Part shown: piece after piece, positions 6,824 through 14,272 of the stretch | How positions within the stretch are numbered: the stretch's first letter is position 1 | Layout: each line of letters starts with the position of its first letter | NCBI GenBank assembly: GCA_964447275.1 | Contig: CAYURI010000013.1 | Span: 1 to 16,266 of the forward strand | Length of the DNA: 16,266 bases | Direction: 5' to 3' | From: DAOSVX01 sp964447275 | GTDB taxonomy: Bacteria > Bacillota_I > Bacilli_A > RF39 > UBA660 | Position numbers and translations under genes: made by a program | Notes under the pieces: generated by a model | Databases searched by the model: none | Told to the model about the DNA's origin: nothing | The model's input: the letters and a program-made list of their open reading frames with translations, nothing else

Positions 6824-7090
6824 ATGAAAAATAAATTAGAGGAATTAGAGACATTAATTAATAAAAAACTGCTTAAAGAAAATATTATGGTAAGTGCTAT
6901 TAATTATGTTAAAGAAAATGGCTATAATGTCTTAAAGATTGAGCTTGATAAAGTAAATGGAATAGATTTAGACACTATAGTTATGGCTTCTAATATGATT
7001 AGTCCTTTAGTAGATGAAGCAAATTTTACTGAAGATTCATATATATTAGATATTGTCAGTAAAGAAAAAGGAGATGGGAAAAATGAATAA
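6824..7090 (+). CDS. rimP: Ribosome maturation factor RimP, N-terminal domain only
   Basis: RimP assists 30S subunit maturation. The ATG at 6824 follows GGAGGTG (6814-6820); a longer reading from a TTG at 6776 would start within the leader hairpin region. The 88 residues match only the N-terminal alpha/beta domain: LKIELDKVNGIDLDTIVMAS corresponds to the usual LRxYIDxxxGIxLDDCxxVS block, and EDSYILDIVS to the YxLEVSSPG strand. The conserved SPGLDRPL motif is replaced by SKEKGDGKNE and a stop, and the SH3-like C-terminal domain is absent; the family is normally about 150 aa. The gene overlaps nusA by 8 bases, leaving no room for a lost C-terminal part. Position directly upstream of nusA supports the identity. 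It may retain protein binding, but full RimP function is uncertain. Confidence 0.75.
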   Translation: MKNKLEELETLINKKLLKENIMVSAINYVKENGYNVLKIELDKVNGIDLDTIVMASNMISPLVDEANFTEDSYILDIVSKEKGDGKNE

Positions 7091-8192
7091 TAAAGAATTT
7101 ATTAAAGCTTTAGATAATATTGCCAAAGAGAAAAGTATTAGTAAAGATATTATTTTTGAAGCGATGGAACTTGCTATGCAAACTGCTTATAAAAAGAATT
7201 TTAATGCAAAGACCAATGTTAAAGTAACAATTGATAGAGAAACTGGTGAAGTAAGAGTTTATTCTTATTTAGTGGTTGTTAAAAAACTTGATATTGAAGT
7301 GGAAAAAGACGAAGAAGGTAATATTACAAAGTGTCCAGAGATTAATCCAGATGCGCAAATATTACTTGCTGATGCAAAAAAGATTAAGAAAGATGCTAAA
7401 GTTGGTGATGTTATTGAAACTGAAGTTACACCATCAGATTTTGGTCGTGTAGCAGCAGGAACTGCTAAACAAGTATTAATGCAAAAAGTTAGAGAAGCGG
7501 AAAAAGAAAGCATTATTACGGAGTTTGAGGGTAAAGAAGGCGAAATGATGGTAGGTCTTCTAGCAATGGAAGATGCTCGTAATTATTATGTTGATTTAGG
7601 TAGAACAAGAGGAATACTACCAAAGGGCGAAATGATTCCTGAAGAAGTAGTTAAGATGGGTGGATCTTTAAAAGTTTATATTACTAAAGTTGAGTCAACT
7701 ATTAAAGGACCATTAATTTTATGCTCTAGAAAACATTATGGGTTTGTTAAAAGATTATTTGAATCAGAAATCCCAGAACTAGCCGATGGTACCATTATTC
7801 TTCATTCTGTGGCTCGTGAACCAGGAATTAGAAGTAAAGTAGCAGTTTATTCAACCAATCCAAAAGTTGATCCAATTGGCGCTTGTATTGGTGAAAGAGG
7901 CTCAAGAATAGCTAGTATTTTAAAAGAGCTAAATGGTGAAAAAGTTGATTTAATTTTATATAGCGAAGATGAAACAGAGTTCATAAAGAATTCTTTATCA
8001 CCAGCTAAAAATGTCATTGTTAATATTACTGATGCTGAAAATAGAGAAGCTTTAGCAATTGTTGATAAAGATAATTTAAGTTTAGCAATTGGTAAAAAAG
8101 GTAGTAATATCAAATTAGCTAGTAAACTAACTAAGTATCATATTGAATTAAAAACTTTAGATCAAATTAATGAAGAAGGTAATAGAGATTAA
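7083..8192 (+). CDS. nusA: Transcription termination/antitermination factor NusA
   Basis: Binds RNA polymerase and nascent RNA, modulating pausing, intrinsic termination and antitermination. The ATG at 7083 is chosen over ATG 7074 and TTG 7053 because AAGGAG (7068-7073) is 9 bases upstream and the protein then starts MNNKEFIKALDNIAKEK as in relatives. Domains in order: the RNA-polymerase-binding N-terminal domain (about 1-125), containing SDFGRVAAGTAKQV; S1 (about 130-200), containing YYVDLGRTRGILP; KH1 with the GERG loop at 270-273 in DPIGACIGERGSRI; and KH2 with GKKG at 337-340 in LSLAIGKKGSNIKLASKL. At 369 aa it lacks the C-terminal acidic repeats of enterobacterial NusA, as is usual in Firmicutes. 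It overlaps rimP and is followed by rnpM. Confidence 0.96.
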   Translation: MNNKEFIKALDNIAKEKSISKDIIFEAMELAMQTAYKKNFNAKTNVKVTIDRETGEVRVYSYLVVVKKLDIEVEKDEEGNITKCPEINPDAQILLADAKKIKKDAKVGDVIETEVTPSDFGRVAAGTAKQVLMQKVREAEKESIITEFEGKEGEMMVGLLAMEDARNYYVDLGRTRGILPKGEMIPEEVVKMGGSLKVYITKVESTIKGPLILCSRKHYGFVKRLFESEIPELADGTIILHSVAREPGIRSKVAVYSTNPKVDPIGACIGERGSRIASILKELNGEKVDLILYSEDETEFIKNSLSPAKNVIVNITDAENREALAIVDKDNLSLAIGKKGSNIKLASKLTKYHIELKTLDQINEEGNRD

Positions 8193-8209
8193 CTGAAAGG
8201 ATGATTTTG

Positions 8210-8458
8210 ATGAAGAAAGTCCCTTTAAGAATGTGTGTTGTCACTAGAGAAAAGCTTGAAAAGAAAGATTTAATTAGAATAGTTAAAAACAAAGATGGAG
8301 TAATATTTATTGATTTAACTGGTAAAGCTAATGGTAAGGGAGTATATCTAAAAAAAGATTTAGAAGTTATTTTAAAAGCTCCTAAATATTTACCAAGAGC
8401 TTTAGAAAGTGAAATTAATCAAGAATTATACGAAGAACTAAAAGAATTAGTTAAGTAG
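8210..8458 (+). CDS. rnpM: YlxR family RNA-binding protein (RnpM)
   Basis: A small (82 aa) basic YlxR-fold protein encoded, as usual, right after nusA. YlxR/RnpM is reported to bind RNase P RNA and modulate RNase P activity. The family signature is present: RMCVVTREKLEKKDLIRIVK near the N terminus (R-x-C, then LxRIV), IDLTGKANGKGVYL in the middle (the usual D-x-xGKxxGRGAYL with Gly-Lys-Gly), and an acidic helix at the C terminus. Of two in-frame ATGs (8201 and 8210), the second is preferred because GAAAGG (8195-8200) touches the first but is well spaced from the second. Its terminal stop codon forms part of the next gene's ribosome binding site. Confidence 0.9.
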   Translation: MKKVPLRMCVVTREKLEKKDLIRIVKNKDGVIFIDLTGKANGKGVYLKKDLEVILKAPKYLPRALESEINQELYEELKELVK

Positions 8459-8467
8459 GTGATAAAA

Positions 8468-8947
8468 ATGGCTAGACCAAATTGGGATGAATATTTTATG
8501 TCTGTGGCGTGTTTAGTTTCTAAAAGAAGCTCTTGTATGTCACGCCAAGTTGGCGCAGTAATAGTAAAAGACAGAAATTCAATATCCTTTGGTTATAATG
8601 GACCAGCTGCCAATTTAGCCCATTGTGAAGACTTAGGCGGATGCCGAAGAAGAAAGATGCCAGATTATAAAAGTGGGGCCTATTTAGAGTTATGCCCTGC
8701 TGCTCATGGCGAGCAAAATGCGATTGCTTTCGCGGCAAAAAATGGAATAAGTACAAATGGATGCACTATATATGTTAATACTTTTCCTTGCAAGGATTGC
8801 ATGAATTCAATTATAAATAGTGGCATTAAAAAAATAGTTTATTTAGGCGAATATAATTCTGACCTAGCTAAAACCATATGCAAAGAAGCTGGTATAGAAT
8901 TACAGAAATTTGAAGGTAGAAGCTTAGAAGAAATTGTTAATAATTAA
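8468..8947 (+). CDS. Deoxycytidylate (dCMP) deaminase, ComEB type
   Basis: A zinc-dependent cytidine/deoxycytidylate deaminase, expected to convert dCMP to dUMP for dTTP synthesis. The catalytic HGE is at 80-82 (AAHGEQNAIAFAA) and the zinc-binding PCKDC at 107-111. The CMSRQVGAVIV and FGYNGP blocks, and a cysteine/arginine-rich insert before HGE (GCRRRK..SGAYLELCPAAH), are typical of the ComEB/dCMP deaminase branch rather than of tRNA adenosine deaminases. The length of 159 aa is normal. The start is ATG 8468, with TAGGTGA (8456-8462) overlapping the rnpM stop; a GTG at 8459 is part of that site. It occupies the place where Firmicutes usually carry ylxQ, an L7Ae-like RNA-binding protein gene, inside the nusA-infB operon. 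Confidence 0.88.
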   Translation: MARPNWDEYFMSVACLVSKRSSCMSRQVGAVIVKDRNSISFGYNGPAANLAHCEDLGGCRRRKMPDYKSGAYLELCPAAHGEQNAIAFAAKNGISTNGCTIYVNTFPCKDCMNSIINSGIKKIVYLGEYNSDLAKTICKEAGIELQKFEGRSLEEIVNN

Positions 8948-8967
8948 AAGAAAGTAGGTAGATATAT

Positions 8968-11079
8968 ATGATGAGCGTTAAAGAGTATGCAGAAGATATT
9001 AAATTAACTGTTGCTGAGGTATTAAAAGAAGCTAAAAAATTAGGTTTAGATGCTAAGACAGCAGAAGATATGTTAAGTGAAGATGATATTATTTTACTAG
9101 ATAACATTGTTAATTTAATTAGTACTGAGGATGAAACAACCATTGATGATGACATTATGATGGATGAAAAGGTTGAAGACATTCTTGAAAATACTTATAT
9201 TGATGACTTAGAAATGGATGTTAAGAAAGAAAAACTTAACAAAAAAACCGAAATAAATCGTGATACAGAGTTTTTGGATAAGAAAAAAGCAATGTATAAG
9301 AATAAAGAGAAACTAAAACAAAATGATCGAGAAGAACAAAATATTGTTTTATATAAAGAAGATATGTCAGTTAGTGACTTAGCTATTAATCTAGGAGTAA
9401 CTGGTGGCGAATTAGTTAAAAAATTAATTGGCTTAGGATTAATGAAATCATTAAATGATTCCTTAGATTTTGAAACGGCTGAAATTATTGTTTTAGATTA
9501 TAAAAAGACATTAAAAAAAGAAGAAAGTCGTGATATATCTAATTTTGAAGAATACGAAATAGTTGATAAGAAGGAAGACTTAGTATCAAGACCTCCAGTT
9601 GTAACGATTATGGGGCATGTTGATCATGGTAAAACAACTTTACTTGATTATATTAGACATTCTCATGTTGTCGATGGTGAATCTGGTGGTATAACCCAAC
9701 ATATTGGTGCTTATCAAATTAAATATAATGATAAGAAAATTACTTTTATTGATACTCCGGGACATGCGGCATTTACAGAAATGCGTGCTCGTGGTGCGAA
9801 AGTAACTGATATTGTTATTATTGTTGTTGCTGCTGATGATGGTGTTATGCCCCAAACTAAAGAAGCAATAGATCATGCAAGAAGCGCTGGTGTACCAATT
9901 ATTATTGCGATTAATAAAATTGATAAACCAAATATTAATATTGACAGGGTTATGACTGAATTAGGCGAATTAAATATTATTCCCGAATCATGGGGTGGCG
10001 ATATTCCATTTATTAAAGTATCAGCTGTAACTGGTGAGGGAATTGATTTATTATTAGAAAACATTTTAGCTATTGCCGAAGTGGAAAATTATTGCGCTAA
10101 TCCAAACAGATATGCAATTGGTTCTGTAATTGAATCTAAATTAGATAAAAACATTGGTGGTGTAGCTACACTGCTTATTCAAAATGGTACTTTAAGATTA
10201 GGGGACCCAATTGCAGTAGGAACTACTTATGGTAAAGTTAGAACCATGAAAAATGATTTGGGTGAAGATATAGTAGCTAGTTATCCTTCATCACCAGTAT
10301 CAATTACTGGTTTAAATGATAATCCAAGTGCGGGCGATAAATTTATGGCTTTCGAAAAAGAAAGTGAAGCTAAAGAAATCGCCGAAAAGAGATTAAATCA
10401 TTTGAAATCACTTAAAGATAAAAAAACTAGTGTAAATTTTGATGATTTGTTTGCTCATATTAAGTCTGGTAACCAAGAAATTAATGTAGTCTTAAAAGCT
10501 GATGTAAGAGGCAGTGAAGAAGCTGTTAAACAATCTTTAGAAAAAATTAATGTCGAGGGTGTTAAAGTTAAAGTAATTAGAAGTGGTATAGGTAATATTA
10601 CGGAAAGTGATGTAGTTTTAGCGAGTGCTTCTAATGCCATAGTAATTGGTTTTAATGTTAGCCCTAGCTCTATAACTAAAGATGTTGCTAAAGGCTATAA
10701 TGTCGAAATTAGATTATATACAATTATTTATAAAGTTGTCGAAGAAATGGAACTTGCTATGAAGGGTATGCTTGCTCCAGAATTTGAAGAAAAAGCTGTT
10801 GGTGAAGCAGAAGTTTTACAAACATTTAAATTTTCAAAAGTTGGTACTATAGCTGGCTGTATAGTTAGAGAAGGTTTAGTAAAAAGTAACTCCCTAGTAA
10901 GAGTAATTCGTGATGGTTTAGTTATTCATGAAGGCAAAATATCAAGTCTTCAAAAAGAAAAAGCCTCAGTTAAAGAAATGAAAAAAGGTTTTGAATGCGG
11001 GATTACTTTAGAAAAGTTTGATGATTTAAAAGAAAAAGACATCTTATCTTGCTATGAAATAGTAGAGGTCAAAAGATGA
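8968..11079 (+). CDS. infB: Translation initiation factor IF-2
   Basis: A GTPase that brings initiator tRNA to the 30S subunit and promotes subunit joining. It has 703 aa. An N-terminal IF2-N domain (about 2-52, starting MSVKEYAEDIKLTVAEVLKEA) is followed by a charged linker and a second IF2-N-like module (about 120-168, with MSVSDLAINLGVTGGELVKKL). The G domain starts near 208: G1 GHVDHGKT at 216-223, G2 GGITQHIGAYQ, G3 DTPGH at 262-266, G4 NKID at 316-319 and G5 around SAVTGEG at 352. Beta-barrel domain II, domain III and a C-terminal initiator-tRNA-binding barrel (KVGTIAGCIVREG) complete it. Two adjacent ATGs (8968 and 8971) are both possible; the site AAGTAGGTAG is only moderate. It overlaps rbfA by 4 bases (ATGA). 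Confidence 0.97.
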   Translation: MMSVKEYAEDIKLTVAEVLKEAKKLGLDAKTAEDMLSEDDIILLDNIVNLISTEDETTIDDDIMMDEKVEDILENTYIDDLEMDVKKEKLNKKTEINRDTEFLDKKKAMYKNKEKLKQNDREEQNIVLYKEDMSVSDLAINLGVTGGELVKKLIGLGLMKSLNDSLDFETAEIIVLDYKKTLKKEESRDISNFEEYEIVDKKEDLVSRPPVVTIMGHVDHGKTTLLDYIRHSHVVDGESGGITQHIGAYQIKYNDKKITFIDTPGHAAFTEMRARGAKVTDIVIIVVAADDGVMPQTKEAIDHARSAGVPIIIAINKIDKPNINIDRVMTELGELNIIPESWGGDIPFIKVSAVTGEGIDLLLENILAIAEVENYCANPNRYAIGSVIESKLDKNIGGVATLLIQNGTLRLGDPIAVGTTYGKVRTMKNDLGEDIVASYPSSPVSITGLNDNPSAGDKFMAFEKESEAKEIAEKRLNHLKSLKDKKTSVNFDDLFAHIKSGNQEINVVLKADVRGSEEAVKQSLEKINVEGVKVKVIRSGIGNITESDVVLASASNAIVIGFNVSPSSITKDVAKGYNVEIRLYTIIYKVVEEMELAMKGMLAPEFEEKAVGEAEVLQTFKFSKVGTIAGCIVREGLVKSNSLVRVIRDGLVIHEGKISSLQKEKASVKEMKKGFECGITLEKFDDLKEKDILSCYEIVEVKR

Positions 11080-11420
11080 AAGATTTAAAACTAAAAAGAA
11101 TAGCTTCAGCAATATCTAGAGAAGTAAGTATTATTATTGCAAATGAAGCGAGTGATAATTTACTAAAAAGTATTACAATTACTGGCTGTGAAGTAAACAA
11201 TGATTTAAGTATTGCTAAAGTTTATTTTACAAGCATTTTAGATATGCCTAAAGACAGTTTAGAAAAAGAAGTAAATAAAGCAGCTTCTTATATTAGAAGA
11301 GAACTTGCTAGTCGAATAGAGATAAGGCATACGCCTATTTTAGAATTTCATTTTGACGAATCAGTTGAATATGGCAATAAAATAGAATCAATAATCAAAA
11401 AACTTCATGAAGAAGAATAA
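11076..11420 (+). CDS. rbfA: Ribosome-binding factor A
   Basis: A KH-fold 30S maturation factor, 114 aa, that binds the 16S rRNA neck region in pre-30S particles. Family blocks are clear: the N-terminal KLKRIASAISREVSIIIANE, SITGCEVNNDLSIAKVYFTS-like strands (here ITITGCEVNNDLSIAKVY), AASYIRRELASRIEIRHTP and FHFDESVEYGNKIESII. The ATG at 11076 overlaps the infB TGA in an ATGA junction, with AGAGGT (11063-11068) upstream, indicating translational coupling. The infB-rbfA-truB order is the standard bacterial arrangement. Confidence 0.95.
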   Translation: MKDLKLKRIASAISREVSIIIANEASDNLLKSITITGCEVNNDLSIAKVYFTSILDMPKDSLEKEVNKAASYIRRELASRIEIRHTPILEFHFDESVEYGNKIESIIKKLHEEE

Positions 11421-11422
11421 TT

Positions 11423-12268
11423 ATGCATGGCGTTTTAGTTATAAATAAAGCATCAGGTCCAACTAGTAGAGACGTTGTTAATGAAGTAAGTAAAATCCTT
11501 AATACGAAGAAAATCGGCCATACTGGAACATTAGATCCAATTGCTAGTGGTCTTTTAGTTTTATGTGTTGGTAAAGCTACAAAACTAGTTAATTTTATTA
11601 CTAGTAGTGATAAAGAATATATCGCTAGTTTTAAAATAGGTATTAAAACTGATACTGGTGATGTTACTGGTAAAATAATCGAAGAAGTTAAAGGCTCTTT
11701 AAGAAGCAAAGATGTTAAGAATGTATTTCTTAAATTTCCTAAAGCTTATAATCAAGAAGTACCCATTTATTCAGCGGTTAAAATTAAAGGGAAAAAATTA
11801 TACGAATATGCCAGAGCTAACGAAGAAGTTAAATTACCTTCAAGAGAAGTAGAAATTAAAGAATTAGAATTAATTAGCTTTAAAGGCAAAATAATTACTT
11901 TTAGAGCTTTAGTATCAAAGGGAACTTATATCAGAAGTTTAATAAATGATATTTGTAAGAAACTTAATACTGTTGGTACTATGACATCTTTAATTAGAAC
12001 TAAACAGGGCAGCTTCTTACTTGATGATAGTTTTACAGTAAAAGAATTGGCAAGCGATAAATATAAATTAATAACGATAAAAGAATTATTTAAAGATTAT
12101 GAACAAAGAGAAATTGATGGTGAATTCTTAATTAAAATTAAAAATGGGGTTTTAATTGATTATGATTTTGAAGACTATTTAGTTTTTATTCATAAAAAAA
12201 CCATTATTGCTATTTATCAAAAATATGATAAAGATCCTAATTTTGCTAAACCATTAATAATATTTTAA
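11423..12268 (+). CDS. truB: tRNA pseudouridine(55) synthase
   Basis: Isomerises U55 of the T-psi-C loop of tRNA. The catalytic aspartate is Asp38 in GHTGTLDPIASGLL (32-45). Other family blocks are GVLVINKASGPTSRDVV at the N terminus, KEYIASFKIGIKTDTGDVTG (here starting DKEY), PIYSAVKIKGKKLYEYAR and SKGTYIRSLINDI. The C-terminal region is short, ending in a PUA-like strand segment (VFIHKKTIIAIYQK). 281 aa is in the Firmicutes range. The ATG at 11423 lies two bases after the rbfA stop, within translational-coupling distance. ribF, which often follows truB, is absent here. The stop codon at 12266-12268 abuts the -35 box of the next promoter. Confidence 0.96.
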   Translation: MHGVLVINKASGPTSRDVVNEVSKILNTKKIGHTGTLDPIASGLLVLCVGKATKLVNFITSSDKEYIASFKIGIKTDTGDVTGKIIEEVKGSLRSKDVKNVFLKFPKAYNQEVPIYSAVKIKGKKLYEYARANEEVKLPSREVEIKELELISFKGKIITFRALVSKGTYIRSLINDICKKLNTVGTMTSLIRTKQGSFLLDDSFTVKELASDKYKLITIKELFKDYEQREIDGEFLIKIKNGVLIDYDFEDYLVFIHKKTIIAIYQKYDKDPNFAKPLIIF

Positions 12269-12296
12269 TTGACAAATAGTTATAATAACTTATAAT
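12269..12296 (+). promoter_or_regulatory. Near-consensus sigma-A promoter of the 171-aa orphan gene
   Basis: A perfect TTGACA (12269-12274) starts immediately after the truB stop codon; a 16-bp spacer and a perfect TATAAT (12291-12296) follow. It is the best match to consensus in the window. Predicted start near 12303. An alternative TATAAT at 12281-12286 is only 6 bp from the -35 and cannot pair with it. Confidence 0.78.
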
Positions 12297-12307
12297 AAAT
12301 AACTATT
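12275..12307 (+). promoter_or_regulatory. Candidate operator: palindromes across the spacer and -10
   Basis: AGTTATAATAACT (12278-12290) is a perfect 6-1-6 palindrome filling most of the promoter spacer. A larger perfect 9-bp inverted repeat, AATAGTTAT (12275-12283) with ATAACTATT (12299-12307), brackets the -10. Together they give three copies of the half-site AGTTAT/ATAACT. Since transcription should begin near 12303, most of this is not transcribed, so a DNA-level repressor site is more likely than an RNA hairpin. The binding factor is unknown. Confidence 0.45.
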
Positions 12308-12322
12308 AAAGGAGATGGGTTT

Positions 12323-12838
12323 ATGCCAGAAGAGCCAAATCATGAATTTATAAAAGGATTAATAAATTTTTGCTTACTATATAATGTTTTTATATCAGAA
12401 GGGCTATCATATGATTCAAGTAGAGTTATAGGAGATATTACAGAAGAAGTAAGAGAACAAACAAAGCAAGCTTTAATAAATACTATTTCTGCCAGTGAAG
12501 ATTGGCAATTTGTAAAATCAGCTCAAGCTTATGATATTATTGCAAGCCAGGATGCGTTTATTTCAACGAATATAAATGATTTATCTAGTGAAGAAGAATA
12601 TGAAAGTTTTGAATTAATTGGCCAAAACACACAATCAGAGGTTGTTATAATTGGTGAGAGACTTTATATTAACTGTAAAAACCCACATACTTTTTCTAAA
12701 AAAATGGTTGATGGAAAAATTATTTATGCAATTTCTCCAACTATCCATATAGAAAAAGATCAAATAATTGGTGTAATGCATAGAAAACCAAAACTTGATA
12801 TTCATCAAAAATTATCTTTAAATAGTGGAAATTGCTGA
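12323..12838 (+). CDS. Orphan protein of unknown function (171 aa)
   Basis: I do not recognise this protein. The ATG at 12323 follows AAAGGAGA (12308-12315) at good spacing. The N-terminal part (about 5-75) is predicted mainly helical, with alternating hydrophobic residues (FIKGLINFCLLYNVFI). A polar acidic stretch (NINDLSSEEEYESFE) links it to a C-terminal part rich in beta-type segments (SEVVIIGERLYINC, KIIYAISPTIHIEKDQIIGVMH). Three cysteines, one of them the last residue, form no obvious metal motif. No signal peptide or convincing transmembrane segment is seen. It is not homologous by eye to the three-paralog family. It forms its own transcription unit, with a near-consensus promoter, an overlapping palindrome and a terminator, inserted between truB and murD. 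That arrangement suggests regulated expression. Confidence 0.75.
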   Translation: MPEEPNHEFIKGLINFCLLYNVFISEGLSYDSSRVIGDITEEVREQTKQALINTISASEDWQFVKSAQAYDIIASQDAFISTNINDLSSEEEYESFELIGQNTQSEVVIIGERLYINCKNPHTFSKKMVDGKIIYAISPTIHIEKDQIIGVMHRKPKLDIHQKLSLNSGNC

Positions 12839-12840
12839 AG

Positions 12841-12868
12841 AAAATAATGACTAGGAATAGTCTTTTTT
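12841..12868 (+). terminator. Intrinsic terminator after the 171-aa orphan
   Basis: The stem GACTA (12849-12853) pairs with TAGTC (12858-12862) around a GGAA loop. Flanking A and T runs extend it with one mismatch, and six T residues follow (12863-12868). It lies two bases after the stop codon. Confidence 0.7.
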
Positions 12869-12870
12869 AT

Positions 12871-12902
12871 TTGTTTAATAAATAGTTGTTTTCTGCTATA
12901 AT
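12871..12902 (+). promoter_or_regulatory. murD promoter (extended -10)
   Basis: The extended -10 TGCTATAAT is at 12894-12902. The only -35 candidate is TTGTTT (12871-12876), with a long 20-bp spacer. The start near 12909 coincides with the ribosome binding site AGGTG (12909-12913), so the leader is only about 11 bases. Confidence 0.55.
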
Positions 12903-12919
12903 TTATATAGGTGATAGTA

Positions 12920-14260
12920 ATGTTTGAAAATAAAAAAATATTTATATTAGGAATGGCGAGAAGTGGCTATGAGGCCGCTAAAATACTTGCAACTAGAAAT
13001 AATCAAGTAGTGATAAATGATAAGAATGCTGATCAAGAAGATAGTCATATTAAAGAGTTAGAAAGCCTTGGAGTAAAAGTAATTCTTGGTGATCATCCAG
13101 ATGATATATTAGATCCTTCTTTTGATTATATCATTAAAAATCCTGGTATTCATTTTGATCATAAATATCTTTTATACGCAGAAAAGAATCACATTAAAGT
13201 GATAAATGAAATCGAAATGGCTTATCATTTATTACCTAAAGATGTTAAAATAATTGGAATTACTGGTACTAATGGTAAAACAACAACGACTAGTTTAACT
13301 TACGAAATACTAAAAGAATGTTTTGGTAAGAAAGTTCATTTAGCAGGTAACATTGGATTTCCTTTATGTAGTGTTTTAAATAAAGTGAAAAGTGGCGATA
13401 TTATTGTAATGGAAATTGGTGTACCACAACTTCATGATATGTATGATTATAAAGCTGATATAGCAGTTTTAACTAATATTTTTGAAGCTCACTTAGATAT
13501 GTTTAAAACCAGAAAATATTATAATCAAAACAAGAAAAGGATTTTTAATAATCAAACTAAAAATGATGTGGCTATAGTTAATCGTGCTAATAAAGATGCG
13601 TTTAGATTGGCAAGAGGAATAAAAGCGACAACTAAGTATTTTTCTAGTAAGAAAAAAATTAAAGGCTGTTATTTAAAAAATAATGAACTTTATTATTATG
13701 ATGAATTAATAATTGATACTAAAGATATTAAATTACAAGGTGTTCATAATTATGAAAATGCCATGTGTGCGGTAATGATTGCTAAAGAGTTAGATATTCC
13801 AACTAGCATAATATCTAGTATATTAAAAGAGTTTAGTGGTGTTGAACATCGTATTGAATTTGTTAAAGAAATAAATGGCAAAGTATTTTATAATGACTCT
13901 AAAGCCACAAATATTAAAGCTACCCAAACAGCTTTAAGTGCTTTTAATAAACCAACACTATTGCTTTTAGGTGGTCAAGAAAGAACACAAAACTTTTATG
14001 ATTTAAAAGATTATCTAAAATATGTTAAATATGTAGTTGCTTATGGCGAATGTAAAGAACGAATTAAAAAAGAATTAGAAAGCATGAATATTAAAGTAAT
14101 ATTAACAAATGAATTAAAAGAAGCGGTTAATTATGCTAATCAAAATAGTGAATCTGGTGATATTATTTTACTTTCACCAGCCTCTGCCTCTTGGGATCAA
14201 TATGATAGCTTTGAAGTAAGGGGTCAGGAGTTTAAAGGCATAGTTAATAAATTAAAATAA
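12920..14260 (+). CDS. murD: UDP-N-acetylmuramoyl-L-alanine--D-glutamate ligase
   Basis: A cytosolic ATP-dependent ligase adding D-glutamate to UDP-MurNAc-L-Ala in peptidoglycan precursor synthesis. The N-terminal Rossmann-like UDP-binding domain starts KIFILGMARSGYEAAKIL. The ATP-binding loop GITGTNGKTTTTS begins at 113 with Lys120. The central domain contains LTNIFEAHLDMF, and the C-terminal domain has FYNDSKATN, LLLGGQERTQNF and SPASASWDQYDSFEVRGQEF, the last being a MurD signature. 446 aa is the family's usual size. The ATG at 12920 is preferred over a GTG at 12911 because AGGTG (12909-12913) overlaps the latter. It has its own promoter and heads a run with the downstream membrane protein. 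Its presence shows that the organism makes peptidoglycan. Confidence 0.96.
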   Translation: MFENKKIFILGMARSGYEAAKILATRNNQVVINDKNADQEDSHIKELESLGVKVILGDHPDDILDPSFDYIIKNPGIHFDHKYLLYAEKNHIKVINEIEMAYHLLPKDVKIIGITGTNGKTTTTSLTYEILKECFGKKVHLAGNIGFPLCSVLNKVKSGDIIVMEIGVPQLHDMYDYKADIAVLTNIFEAHLDMFKTRKYYNQNKKRIFNNQTKNDVAIVNRANKDAFRLARGIKATTKYFSSKKKIKGCYLKNNELYYYDELIIDTKDIKLQGVHNYENAMCAVMIAKELDIPTSIISSILKEFSGVEHRIEFVKEINGKVFYNDSKATNIKATQTALSAFNKPTLLLLGGQERTQNFYDLKDYLKYVKYVVAYGECKERIKKELESMNIKVILTNELKEAVNYANQNSESGDIILLSPASASWDQYDSFEVRGQEFKGIVNKLK

Positions 14261-14272
14261 TAAGGAGAAATT

